Shown: positions 24,638-34,594 of the stretch, one piece after another | How the letters are laid out: the number at the start of each line of letters is the position of its first letter | Position numbering within the stretch: the stretch's first letter is position 1 | NCBI RefSeq assembly: GCF_029265695.1 | Contig: NZ_JAJUHW010000029.1 | Coordinates: 1-36,300, forward strand | Reading direction: 5' to 3' | From: Gracilinema caldarium | GTDB taxonomy: Bacteria; Spirochaetota; Spirochaetia; Treponematales; Breznakiellaceae | DNA: 36,300 nucleotides | Notes under the pieces: generated by a model | The model's database searches: none | Seen by the model: only the letters and a program-made list of their open reading frames with translations | What the model was told of the DNA's origin: nothing | Made by a program: the position numbers and the translations under genes

Positions 24638-26586
24638 TCGGTGCTAATATAGTCAGAAAATTCATCATCCACCGATATTAAAAGATCTCCTGTCTCTTCG
24701 TCGCCCAGGCGGGCAACAGCTCCTAAAGTGCGGGGCCGGCCCGTATCAAGGTCCAGTTTTCCCCGCCGCCAGGTGGTTTCGTAAAAGAGGAGCTTCTTTG
24801 TTTCGGGAATTCCCATTTGGATAAGCCGTTCCGCCCCGGCTCGGATCAGGGTTGCTTTTTTTTGGCAGTCCTGAGAGTTACCCAATTCCCATACACCAAG
24901 TTGGATAGGATTCGCCGGATTCTGCACATCTCCGAAAAACTCGCCCCGAAGGCACCGGTCCCGGCTGCTCCCCAAATAGGGTACAAAGTCTGCGTGTTCC
25001 GCAAGCTTCCGGTCCGTGGCGCCGAAATGACCTGTGGCCGGGTCCAGGGTAAAAATGACGGTTCGCTCCACCGCCTGGCCGTAAGCCTTAAACATAATGC
25101 CCTGTAATTCGCCGTTTCGGTTCAAGGTTTGCGTAATGGTATCTTCCCGTTTTAAGATACGGACCGCTTCTAAAAGCCAAAGCCTGAGTTCTGCCGTATC
25201 GGTTTTGTAATTTTCCAGGTCTTCCCGGAATGCAGCGAGGGATATGGACTCATAGCGGCAGGACAGGAAGGACCGGTAGATATCCCGCACATTATTTTTA
25301 CGGGCGAATTGCAGGATCAGGTCCCAAATAAGGATTTCGAGCTTTTTGCACCGCCAAATATAGGCAGCGATTTCTGCCTTATCGGCGTTTACCTTCGGTG
25401 CATCAGCGGCGCTCATGGCCTTGAATTCGGCGAGCCTTGTTTCCAGGGCCCTTAGCTCACTTTCTTCCCGCTGTTCAGCCTTAGGGAGCCGGATAATCCA
25501 CCGGGTCCCCTTCCCCGGCTCGCTGTGGACCGAAATGTTTTCAGTGCCAAAGGCTGCGTATATTTGCCGTGTCCCCTGGCCTTCTCCCATGTTTGCCTTG
25601 GTGGTAATTCCCACAAACTGGGGCCGCCCGTCGGGGCCAACCTGCAGTTTGTTTTTATCAATACCAATTCCATTGTCTTCTACTGTAAGGAGTATCCAGG
25701 GGCTCACATCCTGCAGGGAAATAGAAAGGAGCCCCGGCCGGTCTGCGGCCTTTATGGCGTCCAGAGCGTTGGAGACCAGGTTCACGATAGCCCGGGCTGC
25801 TTCCAGGTAGTGGGCCCGTGCTTCCCCCACATTGGGCGCAAAGCGGAGCACCAGTTCACAGTTTACCGGCGAATGTTCTACCATGGGAATGATACGGTCA
25901 ATAATGAGTTCTTTAAGATTGATGGTCCTGAATCGCTGAACCGAATCGCGGAAAAGGTTGAGGGTGTTAACCAGGGCTGTTGTTTCTCGATTGATGTCCT
26001 CGATAATACGGGAACAGTTTTCTGCTGTAAGTGCCCCGGCCATATCGGCAATGAGCCTGATTGCCTTTTTTGCATCATGCCGGATTTTTCCCAGTTCATC
26101 CGCCGTGCCGGAACTGATGCCGATTTTAGGAATCGTTTCGCGAATGCTGCGGGCTTCCCCTTCCAGACGGATAAAGTTGAGGGCCCGCCAGTTTAAACGT
26201 TCCTTTTCGGCAAAACCGCGGCGCTTGTAAAACATCAATATTTCCGCCTGCCGTTCCCAGATATAAAGATCGATGACAGCCTCTTCCGGGGCTATCGATG
26301 CAAGGTGGGCCAGAAAGGCTGAACCAATTCCCTTGCTGCGGCCAAAGGGGCTGGTAACCTGCTTGTAAATATGGAGCCGTTTTTTCTCCGGGTCTGACCA
26401 GACTTCTATAAAACCAAGAATCTCCCGTTCCTCTTCCCATACGAAGGAATACTGGTAATCCTTCTCGAGCCGCTCATCCACCGCATAGGGGGTTGGGATG
26501 ATGAAACTATCGATGTTCAGGCTGGGGTTCCGGCGGATGCGGTCCTCCAGTTCTCGGTTAAAAGGTTTGATATACAGGCTCGTCAT
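24634..26586 (-). CDS. GNAT acetyltransferase-histidine kinase fusion with novel C-terminal domain
   Basis: A 650-residue soluble protein of unusual build. Residues 1-140 look like a GNAT domain (GRSKGIGSAFLAHL acetyl-CoA loop, MFYKRRGFAEKERLN). Residues 165-235 resemble a dimerisation/phosphoacceptor helix pair with H170 in GKIRHDAKKAI. Residues 250-365 are a HATPase_c domain: N box VNLVSNALDAI, G1 DNGIGID, G2 GEGQGTRQIYAAFG and a final GKGTRWIIRL. The last 250 residues, with FTLDPATGHFGATDR and LFYETTWRRGKLDLDTGRP, match nothing I recognise. There is no TM segment and no partner response regulator beside it. ATG 26586 is preferred to the TTG at 26613, which has no Shine-Dalgarno, though GAAAG before the ATG is also weak. 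Confidence 0.85.
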   Translation of the reverse strand: MTSLYIKPFNRELEDRIRRNPSLNIDSFIIPTPYAVDERLEKDYQYSFVWEEEREILGFIEVWSDPEKKRLHIYKQVTSPFGRSKGIGSAFLAHLASIAPEEAVIDLYIWERQAEILMFYKRRGFAEKERLNWRALNFIRLEGEARSIRETIPKIGISSGTADELGKIRHDAKKAIRLIADMAGALTAENCSRIIEDINRETTALVNTLNLFRDSVQRFRTINLKELIIDRIIPMVEHSPVNCELVLRFAPNVGEARAHYLEAARAIVNLVSNALDAIKAADRPGLLSISLQDVSPWILLTVEDNGIGIDKNKLQVGPDGRPQFVGITTKANMGEGQGTRQIYAAFGTENISVHSEPGKGTRWIIRLPKAEQREESELRALETRLAEFKAMSAADAPKVNADKAEIAAYIWRCKKLEILIWDLILQFARKNNVRDIYRSFLSCRYESISLAAFREDLENYKTDTAELRLWLLEAVRILKREDTITQTLNRNGELQGIMFKAYGQAVERTVIFTLDPATGHFGATDRKLAEHADFVPYLGSSRDRCLRGEFFGDVQNPANPIQLGVWELGNSQDCQKKATLIRAGAERLIQMGIPETKKLLFYETTWRRGKLDLDTGRPRTLGAVARLGDEETGDLLISVDDEFSDYISTD

Positions 26587-26640
26587 GGTTCTACTTTCTG
26601 CGCCTTGCTGCAAGCTGTCAAGGGAATTTTTTAGTTCCTA

Positions 26641-26670
26641 TTGATAGAAACCAGCTTTATTTGATATACC
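26641..26670 (+). promoter_or_regulatory. Possible promoter of the NiaP-like gene
   Basis: TTGATA (26641-26646), 18 bases, TATACC (26665-26670). The leader of about 100 bases holds a GC-rich stretch (26680-26720) with no fold I can define. Confidence 0.4.
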
Positions 26671-26776
26671 ATATCCGCGACGCCGTGCCTGCCCCGCCCG
26701 GCGCGACCGCAACGAGGCCACTGGTATGCTCAATGCGATTGCACTGGGGTGAAATGTTCTTTTAAAGAGGTAGGAT

Positions 26777-28105
26777 ATGCGTCACCTTTCTCTCGATCCC
26801 CTGGTGGAACAGGCCGGATACGGTCCGTTCCAGCGCCGGCTTCTGTGGGTATGCGGTCTTGGCTGGGCCGCCGATGCCATGGAAGTAATGCTCGTTTCCT
26901 TTGCTTTGCCTGCTATGGCGGCGGAATGGGCCCTGTCGGCGGCCCAAAAGGGCCTCCTTGCCACAGCCCTCTTTGTCGGCATGTTTGCCGGAGCCCTTAT
27001 CTGGGGCCGCCTTTCCGATGTAGTGGGCCGTAAGTTCGGTTTTATGGCCACCATCGGCATCGATTCGGTCTTTGGTTTACTGTCGGCCTTTTCCCCAAAT
27101 TTTGCAGTTTTCCTCGTCCTACGGATGCTCACCGGTTTTGGCGTGGGCGGAACCCTGCCAGTGGATTATGCGGTTTTTGCCGAATTCCTGCCCGCCAAAG
27201 ACCGGGGGAAACGGCTCGTGCTTCTTGAATCTTTCTGGGCTTTCGGTACCCTCGCCGCGGCCGGAGCCGCCTGGCTTATTGTGCCCCATCTGGGCTGGCG
27301 TGCCCTCTTTGCGGTTTCAGCCCTGCCTGGACTCCTCCTCTTCGCGGTCCGTTCATTTGTTCCCGAGTCTCCCCGGTATCTGGCGGTCTCCGGCCGCGGC
27401 GAGGAGGCCCTTCGGGTCATTGAAACCGTGGCCCGCCGCAACGGAAAAGAACTAAAATTGGAGGCTTCCAGCGTGGAACAGGCTACCGATGCGGGGCAGG
27501 AGACGAAATCCAGAGTGCTTGACCTCTTTTCCCGGGAGCTTTGGATAACGACCCTCCTTTTGTGGGCCATATGGTTTTTCATATCCATAGGCTATTACGG
27601 TATTTTTACCTGGATACCCTCCTGGCTCAGGACCAAGGGCTTTTCTCTTCCCGCAGTATACCCCTATTCGTTCTTTATGGCCCTGGCTCAGCTCCCTGGA
27701 TATTTCTCTGCTGCCTATCTGGTTGAAAAAATCGGCCGTCGCTTCACTCTGGGGATCTATCTTGCAGGAAGCGGCATTGGTGCCCTTGCCTTTTCCCTTG
27801 CCGTAAGCCCCGTGGGTATAGTGGTTTCTGCTCTTGTGCTGTCCTTTTTTGCCCTTGGCGCTTGGGGTGCCCTCTATGCATATACTCCCGAAGCCTATCC
27901 CACGATTATCAGAACCACCGGCATCGGCAGCGCGAGCGGCATGACCCGCATTGCCGGTATGATTGCCCCCTTTGTGGGAGCACTCCTGGCAGGGGCTTCA
28001 TTAACCGCAGCCCTGGTGCTCTTTGCTGCGGCCTATGGCTTAGCGGCCCTGGCGGCCTTCCTGCTTCCCCATGAAACCTGGGGGGCTGCACTGGAAGACG
28101 CCTAA
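26777..28105 (+). CDS. niaP: MFS transporter, NiaP-like (nicotinate family)
   Basis: A 442-residue major facilitator with twelve hydrophobic segments of the sugar/organic-acid branch. The inter-helix motif GRLSDVVGRKFG follows TM2. The segments FMALAQLPGYFSAAYLVEKIGRR and LSFFALGAWGALYAYTPEAYPTIIRTTG closely follow what I recall of Bacillus NiaP, the nicotinate importer, so uptake of niacin or a related aromatic acid is the best guess. AGAGG six bases before the ATG. It is monocistronic and convergent with ilvN. An aromatic-acid transporter role cannot be excluded from sequence. Confidence 0.85.
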   Translation: MRHLSLDPLVEQAGYGPFQRRLLWVCGLGWAADAMEVMLVSFALPAMAAEWALSAAQKGLLATALFVGMFAGALIWGRLSDVVGRKFGFMATIGIDSVFGLLSAFSPNFAVFLVLRMLTGFGVGGTLPVDYAVFAEFLPAKDRGKRLVLLESFWAFGTLAAAGAAWLIVPHLGWRALFAVSALPGLLLFAVRSFVPESPRYLAVSGRGEEALRVIETVARRNGKELKLEASSVEQATDAGQETKSRVLDLFSRELWITTLLLWAIWFFISIGYYGIFTWIPSWLRTKGFSLPAVYPYSFFMALAQLPGYFSAAYLVEKIGRRFTLGIYLAGSGIGALAFSLAVSPVGIVVSALVLSFFALGAWGALYAYTPEAYPTIIRTTGIGSASGMTRIAGMIAPFVGALLAGASLTAALVLFAAAYGLAALAAFLLPHETWGAALEDA

Positions 28106-28150
28106 AAACCGGAGGATACTTAAAAACGGTATAAGCCTTAATTAGTGAAG

Positions 28151-28189
28151 CGCTCGGGAGCGATACTCAAGTAATAGGCAGCCGGCTGC
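28151..28189. repeat. Two short palindromes between niaP and ilvN
   Basis: CGCTCGGGAGCG (28151-28162, 5-bp arms) and the perfect 12-bp GCAGCCGGCTGC (28178-28189) lie in the convergent gap. Neither is followed by a T-run on either strand, so they are noted as possible mRNA 3'-end folds only. Confidence 0.35.
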
Positions 28190-28204
28190 AAAATAGTCTC
28201 TGGT

Positions 28205-28705
28205 CTAGGTTGCCCTTCTGCCCCGGGCGATAATGAGTTTTCCCGAACGAACGCTTTCCAGGATGCCGTACTGTTCAAGCATGACCTGGAAGGCGTTTAG
28301 TTTGTCGGATTTTCCAGTTGCTTCGAAGGTAATAGAATCATCGGTCAGGTCCACACTTCGGGCTTTAAAATGGTCTGCAATTTGCAGCAGCTCAGTCCGC
28401 TGTTCCTTGCTGCAGGCTACCTTGATGAAAAGCAATTCTCCCTCCACCACATCCTCTCCCGTATGATCCGCCACATGGATTACATCTACCAGTTTACCGA
28501 GCTGTTTGATAATCTGGGCAAGAGTTTCCTTGTTTCCCCGGGCAACCAAATTCATGCGAGAAAAAGCGTTGTCGTGGGTTGGAGACACCACGACGCTGTC
28601 CAGGTTATAACCCCGGCGGGAAAAGACCAGGGCTATGCGTATGAGAACCCCTGGTTTATTCGATACCAGGAGACTTATACTGTGCTGTTCCATTGTAGAA
28701 TTCAT
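28205..28705 (-). CDS. ilvN: Acetolactate synthase small (regulatory) subunit
   Basis: A 166-residue ACT-domain protein that binds the catalytic subunit IlvB and gives it valine feedback control. The ACT domain opens with HSISLLVSNKPGVLIRIALVFSRRGYNLDSVVVSPT and is followed by the C-terminal ALS_ss domain (ELLFIKVAC...IARGRR). Length is normal for the IlvN/IlvH family. It is the last gene of the ilv-leu operon: its ATG shares one base with the ilvB stop (TGATG), and GGGGAG lies six bases upstream. Confidence 0.96.
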   Translation of the reverse strand: MNSTMEQHSISLLVSNKPGVLIRIALVFSRRGYNLDSVVVSPTHDNAFSRMNLVARGNKETLAQIIKQLGKLVDVIHVADHTGEDVVEGELLFIKVACSKEQRTELLQIADHFKARSVDLTDDSITFEATGKSDKLNAFQVMLEQYGILESVRSGKLIIARGRRAT

Positions 28706-30414
28706 CAGGTACTCCCCTTTGGTTTTTCAATTGGTCCTACGGGCCTGCCGAGCAGCATGGCGCTGTAGTCGGAGCCTGCGGGTATCATGGGAAACACGTT
28801 CTCTTCCTGGGCTACTTCTGCATGGACAATGCAGGGGCCCTCATGGGCAAGGGCGGCGCTCAGGACCGACGTTACCTCATCAACCTGGCTGATTCTGTAT
28901 CCCTTCATACCATAGGCTTCTGCAAGCTTTACAAAATCGGGGTTGTGTTCCAGGGCAACACCGGATAGTCGGTTGTTAAAGAAAATATCCTGCCACTGCC
29001 GGACCATGCCGAGATATTTGTTATCAATTATGATGATTTTTACCGGTGTTTTCTGGATCATGGCGGTGGACAGCTCAAACTCGGTCATCTGGAATCCCCC
29101 ATCGCCCACAATAGCTAAAACCTGGGCGTCCGGCCGGGCAAGCTGGGCTCCGATTGCGGCGGGAAAACCAAATCCCATGGTCCCCGCTCCCCCTGAGCTG
29201 ATCCAGTTACGGCCCCCATCAGTTTTGTAGTATTGGGCTGCCCACATTTGATGCTGACCTACGTCGGTGCTTACGATGGCCTTCCCCTTTGTCAGCCGAT
29301 ACAGGGTATCGATGACGAGCCGGGCTGAAAGTTCCTGTGGATTGTAGGTAAGGGCAAAATCCCTTTTCCAGCTTTGTATTTGGGTAAGCCACGCGGCTGT
29401 GTCCCCTGGTCTTGCCAGGGCCATGAGGGCGGAGACTGCCTCTTTTGCGTCGGCATTGATAAAACAGTCAACCGGAACCTGGCGGTTTTCTTCTGCAGGA
29501 TCGATATCTATATGGATTTTTGTTGCCCCGCTGCAGAAGGTTTTCGGATTTCCTGTAATACGGTCATCGAATCGGGAACCCACTGATAGTATCAGGTCGC
29601 AGTCCCGGACGGCAAAATTGGCGTAGGCTGTGCCGTGCATTCCGAGCATACCCAATGAAAGCTCATGGGTTTCTGGAAAGACGCCTTTGCCGAGGAGTGT
29701 GGAGACCACGGGGATCTTTAATTTTTCTGCCAGGTGCCGCACCTCGGTTTCAGCTCCGGATATGACAGCCCCGTGCCCTACAAGAAGTATCGGCCGTTTG
29801 GCCTCCGAAAGGGCCGATGCAGCGCACTCAATTTGGTGTTCATCGAAACCTTGGACGGTTTTATAACCCGGCAGGTCCATACCAACCGTAAAATCCGGTC
29901 TGCAGCGGGCGGATGATACATCCTTGGGCACATCGATAAGCACCGGTCCAGGTCTGCCGCTGGATGCAAGATAAAATGCTTCCTTCATAATGCGGGGCAG
30001 TTGGGCGGCATCCTTTACTAGGTATGAGTGTTTGACCACAGGATAACTGATACCGGAAACGTCGGCTTCCTGAAAAGCATCGAGACCCAGGTTCGCCGTG
30101 ATCGTCTGGCCGCATATAACGATGAGGGGTACCGAATCCATGTGGGCCGTCAGTAGTCCGGTGATGGCATTGGTTGCCCCGGGGCCGCTTGTTACCAGCG
30201 CGACCCCGACCTTGCCGCTTGCCCGGGCATAGCCGTCTGCCATATGGACTGCGCCCTGTTCGTGGCGGCTCAAAACTAGTTGGATTGGTGAATCCAAGAG
30301 GGCATCGAATAGGGGAATGTTTGCTCCCCCGGGATAGCCGAATATATGGGTAAGCTCATGCTGTTCGCAGGACGCGATAATCGCCTGAGCCCCGGTCATG
30401 ATTTCATCGTTCAT
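28705..30414 (-). CDS. ilvB: Acetolactate synthase large (catalytic) subunit
   Basis: A 569-residue ThDP enzyme that joins two pyruvates to acetolactate, or pyruvate and 2-oxobutyrate to acetohydroxybutyrate. Catalytic Glu E52 is in [13 protein letters not shown], the FAD-type middle domain follows, and the ThDP/Mg motif is [31 protein letters not shown] at the N-terminus is typical for anabolic IlvB. Its ATG overlaps the leuD stop in an ATGA, so the subunit genes of two pathways are translationally coupled. ilvC is not in this window. Confidence 0.97.
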   Translation of the reverse strand: MNDEIMTGAQAIIASCEQHELTHIFGYPGGANIPLFDALLDSPIQLVLSRHEQGAVHMADGYARASGKVGVALVTSGPGATNAITGLLTAHMDSVPLIVICGQTITANLGLDAFQEADVSGISYPVVKHSYLVKDAAQLPRIMKEAFYLASSGRPGPVLIDVPKDVSSARCRPDFTVGMDLPGYKTVQGFDEHQIECAASALSEAKRPILLVGHGAVISGAETEVRHLAEKLKIPVVSTLLGKGVFPETHELSLGMLGMHGTAYANFAVRDCDLILSVGSRFDDRITGNPKTFCSGATKIHIDIDPAEENRQVPVDCFINADAKEAVSALMALARPGDTAAWLTQIQSWKRDFALTYNPQELSARLVIDTLYRLTKGKAIVSTDVGQHQMWAAQYYKTDGGRNWISSGGAGTMGFGFPAAIGAQLARPDAQVLAIVGDGGFQMTEFELSTAMIQKTPVKIIIIDNKYLGMVRQWQDIFFNNRLSGVALEHNPDFVKLAEAYGMKGYRISQVDEVTSVLSAALAHEGPCIVHAEVAQEENVFPMIPAGSDYSAMLLGRPVGPIEKPKGST

Positions 30415-31079
30415 GGCGCAAATCCTTTCAGGTAGGGGATGGAATCCGTAACAGCAGCGATGCGGTTACGGTTGTTTGCCAGGGTTGCTAGGGTATCCCA
30501 GGTCCCGGCTAAAAATTTCTGTCTGTGGCTTTCGTTCATTACAATTGGAAATACAAAGACCAGTTCAGGTTGATGAAAGCCTCCTCGATGATGGTCTTCA
30601 GTGCCGGTCCGTGGCCGTTCTGCCCGTACCTGGAGCATTTTAATATCCAATGTTACCAGAAGTTCCGGTTCCGCCTCAGCAAAGCCCTGGATCTGCTGGA
30701 TCATATCCCCTGGGGCTGTGGCCGTCGGGAGGCCGATAGCAGCGCAGTTCCCTGCAAAAATGTCAGCAAAACTTTCTCCCAGAATTGCCTTAATGCCCCA
30801 GCGAGCCAGAGCCTGGGGCGCGTGTTCCCGGGAAGAGCCGCATCCGAAATTTCGGTTTACCACAAGGATTTCGGCTCCTGTGAAACGGACATCGTTAAAA
30901 GGATGGGCCTTTTCCCGGCCCTGTTCATCATAACGCTCATCTCTGAAAGCCTGTTCTCCCAGCCCCTCAAAGGTAACACAGCGGAGGAAACGGGCGGGAA
31001 TGATGCGGTCTGTGTCGATATCGTCTCCTTTAAGGGGAACCGGCCGGCCCTGTATAGTCTGAATTCGCGGATCTGTCAT
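30411..31079 (-). CDS. leuD: 3-isopropylmalate dehydratase small subunit
   Basis: A 222-residue Leu[17 protein letters not shown] near the N-terminus and [35 protein letters not shown] are the substrate-recognition signatures of the aconitase swivel domain. With LeuC it isomerises 2- to 3-isopropylmalate in leucine synthesis. The start is ATG 31079, overlapping the leuC stop as ATGA, with GGGAG eight bases upstream; the frame is open 45 codons further but that part is antisense-like readthrough of leuC. The C-terminus is a little longer than in E. coli. Confidence 0.96.
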   Translation of the reverse strand: MTDPRIQTIQGRPVPLKGDDIDTDRIIPARFLRCVTFEGLGEQAFRDERYDEQGREKAHPFNDVRFTGAEILVVNRNFGCGSSREHAPQALARWGIKAILGESFADIFAGNCAAIGLPTATAPGDMIQQIQGFAEAEPELLVTLDIKMLQVRAERPRTGTEDHHRGGFHQPELVFVFPIVMNESHRQKFLAGTWDTLATLANNRNRIAAVTDSIPYLKGFAP

Positions 31080-32476
31080 GGCAAAAACTCCCGTACATCG
31101 GTAATGGAACCCCTGATTGCTGCAGCTGCAACCATGGCGGGGCTCATAAGCATGGTCCGCCCCCGGGCCGAGCCCTGACGGCCAATAAAATTCCGGTTTG
31201 ATGAGGATGCGCAAAGTTCATTCCCCTGAAGCCGGTCTGGATTCATGGCAAGACACATGGAGCAGCCCGCCTGGCGCCACTGGAACCCCGCCTCAGTAAA
31301 GATCCGGTCCAGTCCTTCTGCCTCGGCGGCGGCTTTAACCTGTTCAGAGCCGGGAACCACGAGGGCCCGCACTCCCGGAGCTACTCTTCTTCCCCGCAGT
31401 ACCGCCGCCGCCTCCCTGAGGTCACTGAGTCTTCCGTTGGTACAGCTTCCGATAAATGCAACCTGAATCGGAGTACCCAGCACCGATTCTCCTGCCTTTA
31501 ATCCCATATGGTCATAGGCTGATCGGGCAAGTTCCGCATCTTCACCAAGACTTTCCGGTTTGGGGAGTCTTTCTGTTACGGCAATACCCTGTCCTGGCGT
31601 AATTCCCCAGGTAACCATGGGCTCGAGTCGTGACACATCAATGGAAACTTCGTCATCGTATTCCGCATCCGGATCGGATGCCATGGAAAGCCAGTAAGCT
31701 TTTGCGGCTTCAAAGGCTGCTCCCTGGGGAGCATAGGGTTTTCCCCGCAGGTATTCTACAGTGATCTTGTCGGGATTAATGTAGCCGCAGCGGGCTCCGC
31801 CTTCTATACTCATATTGCAGAGGGTGAGCCGGCCTTCCATACCAAGCCGCTCTATGGCTTCCCCTGCATATTCATAGGCATAACCGATACCGCCTTTAAC
31901 ACCGAGCCGGGCGATGAGGGCCAGAATAAAGTCCTTTGCGTAGATTCCCCGTCCTGGTGAACCTATAAAATTGATGCGCCTCACCCTGGGTTTCGAGATT
32001 GCCAAGGTCTGGGTTGCAAGTACATCTCGAATCTGACTCGTTCCAATTCCGAATGCCACAGCCCCCAAGGCGCCGTGGGTAGAGGTGTGGGAATCGCCGC
32101 AGACAATGGTCATACCTGGCTGAGTAAGGCCCAGTTCTGGACCGATTACATGGACAATGCCCTGTTTGCCGCTTCCCCAGGAAAAAAATTGTATACCCTG
32201 ATCTCCGGTGTTTTGTTCCAGTGCGGTGAGCATCTCCTCTGCAAGGCTATCCTTGAGCGGTCGTTCTGTATCGTCCGTAGGTACAATGTGGTCTACGGTG
32301 GCTACGGTCCGTTCCGGGTAGGCTACCTTAAAACCCCGTTCGCGGATCATGGCGAAGGCCTGGGGTGAGGTAACCTCATGGATCAGGTGAAGGCCTATGA
32401 AGAGCTGGTCTTCGCCTGAGGGGAGGGTTCCAATTTTATGGAGTTCCCATACCTTGTCGAGCAATGTTTTACCCAT
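31076..32476 (-). CDS. leuC: 3-isopropylmalate dehydratase large subunit
   Basis: A 466-residue aconitase-superfamily enzyme. The [4Fe-4S] cysteines are visible in [11 protein letters not shown] and [32 protein letters not shown] and [11 protein letters not shown] are further active-site motifs. Normal length for bacterial LeuC. AAAGGAG seven bases before ATG 32476 fixes the start; the TTG three bases earlier is less likely. It lies 40 bases after ilvD, the widest gap in the operon, and overlaps leuD by 4 bases. Confidence 0.97.
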   Translation of the reverse strand: MGKTLLDKVWELHKIGTLPSGEDQLFIGLHLIHEVTSPQAFAMIRERGFKVAYPERTVATVDHIVPTDDTERPLKDSLAEEMLTALEQNTGDQGIQFFSWGSGKQGIVHVIGPELGLTQPGMTIVCGDSHTSTHGALGAVAFGIGTSQIRDVLATQTLAISKPRVRRINFIGSPGRGIYAKDFILALIARLGVKGGIGYAYEYAGEAIERLGMEGRLTLCNMSIEGGARCGYINPDKITVEYLRGKPYAPQGAAFEAAKAYWLSMASDPDAEYDDEVSIDVSRLEPMVTWGITPGQGIAVTERLPKPESLGEDAELARSAYDHMGLKAGESVLGTPIQVAFIGSCTNGRLSDLREAAAVLRGRRVAPGVRALVVPGSEQVKAAAEAEGLDRIFTEAGFQWRQAGCSMCLAMNPDRLQGNELCASSSNRNFIGRQGSARGRTMLMSPAMVAAAAIRGSITDVREFLP

Positions 32477-32516
32477 CAATCTGCTCCTTTAAGCCCCAGG
32501 GGGCTTCTCTGTGCTT

Positions 32517-34406
32517 TCAATTATCATCAGGCAGTTTTCTTGTGGCCCCCACATCGGCACTCTGAACAAAATGGGCGTATACCCTAAGGGATTCGCTCAC
32601 CTGTCGGTCCCGGTTGCGAGGTGTAAAAGCCTCTTTGTCCCGATTCTTTTCTGCCCTCCTCCTAGCTTCCAGTTCTTCATCCTTCACTATCAGATTGATT
32701 GACCGGTCTCGGATGGAAATGTCGATGCGGTCTCCATCCTGAACGAGGGCTAGTTCTCCGCCGGCGGCTGCCTCGGGACTGATATGGCCGATGGAGAGCC
32801 CGCTTGTGCCGCCGGAAAATCGGCCGTCTGTAATGAGAGCGCAGGCTTGACCGAGACCCCGGCTTTTGAGGTAGCTTGTGGGATAGAGCATTTCCTGCAT
32901 ACCCGGGCCGCCCTTAGGTCCTTCGTAACGGATGACAACCACCATGCCGGGTTCTACCCGGCCTGAAAGGATGCCCTCTACCGCTTCTTCCTGGCTTTCA
33001 AAAACAATAGCAGGGCCGCTAAAGTTGAACAGGCTTTCATCGACTCCGGCGGTTTTAACGATGGCGCCCCGACGTGCGATATTACCGTAAAGAACGGCAA
33101 GGCCTCCGTCCTGGTAATAGGGGTGATCTGTATCTCGGATGCAGCCGCTCGTCCGGTCCAGATCGAGTTCCCGGTAGCGGTTGTCCTGGCTGCCCAAAAC
33201 GAGGTTTGGTTTTCTGCTATAGAATAAGCCCCCCGGAGCGGCCCGGTAAAAGGTTTCCGGATCACCCAGACGGCGGTCTCCCCGTTCTGCAGTGCCGGTA
33301 TCTGAATGGTTGGTCCGAGGCCGCAGCCTGAAACGGCTGAGAGCTTCTTTAAGACTGGGATAATCGACCCGGGAAACATCGGTATTGATGAGTCCCCCCC
33401 GGTCAAGTTCATCAAGAATACCCATGATACCTCCGGCTCGATGGACATCCTCGATATGGTAGGAAGAGCTTGGAGCTACTTTACAGATACAGGGAACCCG
33501 GCGGGAAAGGCTGTCTATATCGCGTAAGGTAAAATCAACATCTGCCTCATGGGCTATGGCAAGTATATGAAGAATTGTATTGGTGCTGCCTCCCATGGCA
33601 ATGTCCAGGGCCATGGCATTGGAAAAAGCCTCTTTCGTGGCGATACCCCGGGGGAGAAGCCGAGTGTCGCCTGTCCGATAGAACGTATCTGTCAGGTCGC
33701 AGATCCGATCTGCTGCGAGGGTAAAAAGTTTTTTTCTATCCCCATGGGTTGCCAGGAGGGTTCCGTTGCCGACCAGGGCAAGGCCCAGGGCTTCGGTCAG
33801 ACAGTTCATTGAGTTTGCGGTAAACATACCGGAACAGCTTCCGCAGCTTGGGCAGGCTGCAGCTTCAACCTGGGCCAAGGTACTGTCGGAAACCGATTCG
33901 TCGGCAGCCATGACCATGGCATCTACCAGATCCAGTGCCTTTCCATCAACACGGCCTGCTTCCATAGGGCCGCCGGATACAAAGACCGTAGGGATGTTGA
34001 GCCTCATGGCCGCCATGAGCATCCCCGGGGTAATCTTGTCGCAGTTAGAAATACAGATTAAGGCATCCGCCCGATGGGCATTCACCATATATTCTACACT
34101 GTCTGCAATGAGATCCCGGGAGGGAAGGCTGTAGAGCATTCCTCCATGTCCCATGGCGATTCCATCATCAATGGCAATGGTGTTAAATTCGGCGGCGAAA
34201 AAGCCCCGGCTTTCGATGAGAGCCTTTACTTCCTGACCTATGTTGTGCAGATGCGCATGGCCGGGGACGAACTGAGTAAAACTGTTGGCAATGGCGATTA
34301 TCGGTTTCCCGAACTGTTCTGGCTTCATCCCGTTGGCCCGCCAGAGCGCGCGGGCTCCCGCCATCTTTCTGCCCTGGGTACTCGTCTGGGATCGTAATAC
34401 CGGCAT
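32517..34406 (-). CDS. ilvD: Dihydroxy-acid dehydratase
   Basis: A 629-residue IlvD that makes the 2-keto acids of valine and isoleucine. Iron-sulfur and active-site motifs: [49 protein letters not shown], and SDGRFSGG-type [29 protein letters not shown] five bases before ATG 34406 marks the start; the frame is open 24 codons further into AT-rich promoter DNA. First gene of the ilvD-leuC-leuD-ilvB-ilvN operon. The length is slightly above that of E. coli IlvD. Confidence 0.97.
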   Translation of the reverse strand: MPVLRSQTSTQGRKMAGARALWRANGMKPEQFGKPIIAIANSFTQFVPGHAHLHNIGQEVKALIESRGFFAAEFNTIAIDDGIAMGHGGMLYSLPSRDLIADSVEYMVNAHRADALICISNCDKITPGMLMAAMRLNIPTVFVSGGPMEAGRVDGKALDLVDAMVMAADESVSDSTLAQVEAAACPSCGSCSGMFTANSMNCLTEALGLALVGNGTLLATHGDRKKLFTLAADRICDLTDTFYRTGDTRLLPRGIATKEAFSNAMALDIAMGGSTNTILHILAIAHEADVDFTLRDIDSLSRRVPCICKVAPSSSYHIEDVHRAGGIMGILDELDRGGLINTDVSRVDYPSLKEALSRFRLRPRTNHSDTGTAERGDRRLGDPETFYRAAPGGLFYSRKPNLVLGSQDNRYRELDLDRTSGCIRDTDHPYYQDGGLAVLYGNIARRGAIVKTAGVDESLFNFSGPAIVFESQEEAVEGILSGRVEPGMVVVIRYEGPKGGPGMQEMLYPTSYLKSRGLGQACALITDGRFSGGTSGLSIGHISPEAAAGGELALVQDGDRIDISIRDRSINLIVKDEELEARRRAEKNRDKEAFTPRNRDRQVSESLRVYAHFVQSADVGATRKLPDDN

Positions 34407-34456
34407 AGGACCTCCTTTGCGGTTACATAGCCTGATGCTTCCGCTGGTATGAATAT

Positions 34457-34486
34457 ATATTATTAAAATTGTAATCATAAAAACAA
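34457..34486 (-). promoter_or_regulatory. Candidate promoter of the ilv-leu operon
   Basis: TTGTTT (34486 to 34481), 18 bases, TAATAT (34462 to 34457) on the minus strand, giving a leader of about 44 bases. No T-box or attenuator hairpin is visible in that leader. The surrounding 130 bases are very AT-rich, so other -10 matches are possible. Confidence 0.4.
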
Positions 34487-34559
34487 GAGTAATTATTAAA
34501 ATTATGCAATAAAATTTAAGCGGCTGAAGTATAGGTAAATAATATAAATATTATTAAAT
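34459..34559. repeat. Repeated ATTATTAAAATT motif upstream of ilvD
   Basis: ATTATTAAAATT occurs exactly at 34459-34470 and 34492-34503 (33 bases apart, about three helix turns), and a partial copy, ATTATTAAAT, at 34550-34559. Between them lies the 7-bp inverted repeat AATAATA-TAAA-TATTATT (34538-34555). They could be operator sites, or chance in AT-rich DNA. Confidence 0.35.
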
Positions 34560-34594
34560 GAGTAAGCTGAATTATTATCAAGTGTATTCCCGGA

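Noticed and set aside
26680-26720. GC-rich patch ahead of the NiaP-like gene as a riboswitch
   Set aside because: No consistent helix set or known NAD/niacin aptamer pattern could be drawn by eye.
28178-28189. Perfect GCAGCCGGCTGC palindrome as ilvN/niaP terminator
   Set aside because: It has no loop and no T-run on either strand, so it was kept only as a repeat.
31080-31214. A 45-codon N-terminal extension of leuD
   Set aside because: It lies wholly inside leuC in another frame, while ATG 31079 overlaps the leuC stop and has GGGAG upstream.
34407-34478. An in-frame 24-codon, Ile-rich extension upstream of ilvD that resembles a branched-chain leader peptide
   Set aside because: It has no Shine-Dalgarno and no stop before ilvD, and it covers the AT-rich promoter; AT-rich codons give Ile by composition. 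AAAGGAGG marks the true start at 34406.
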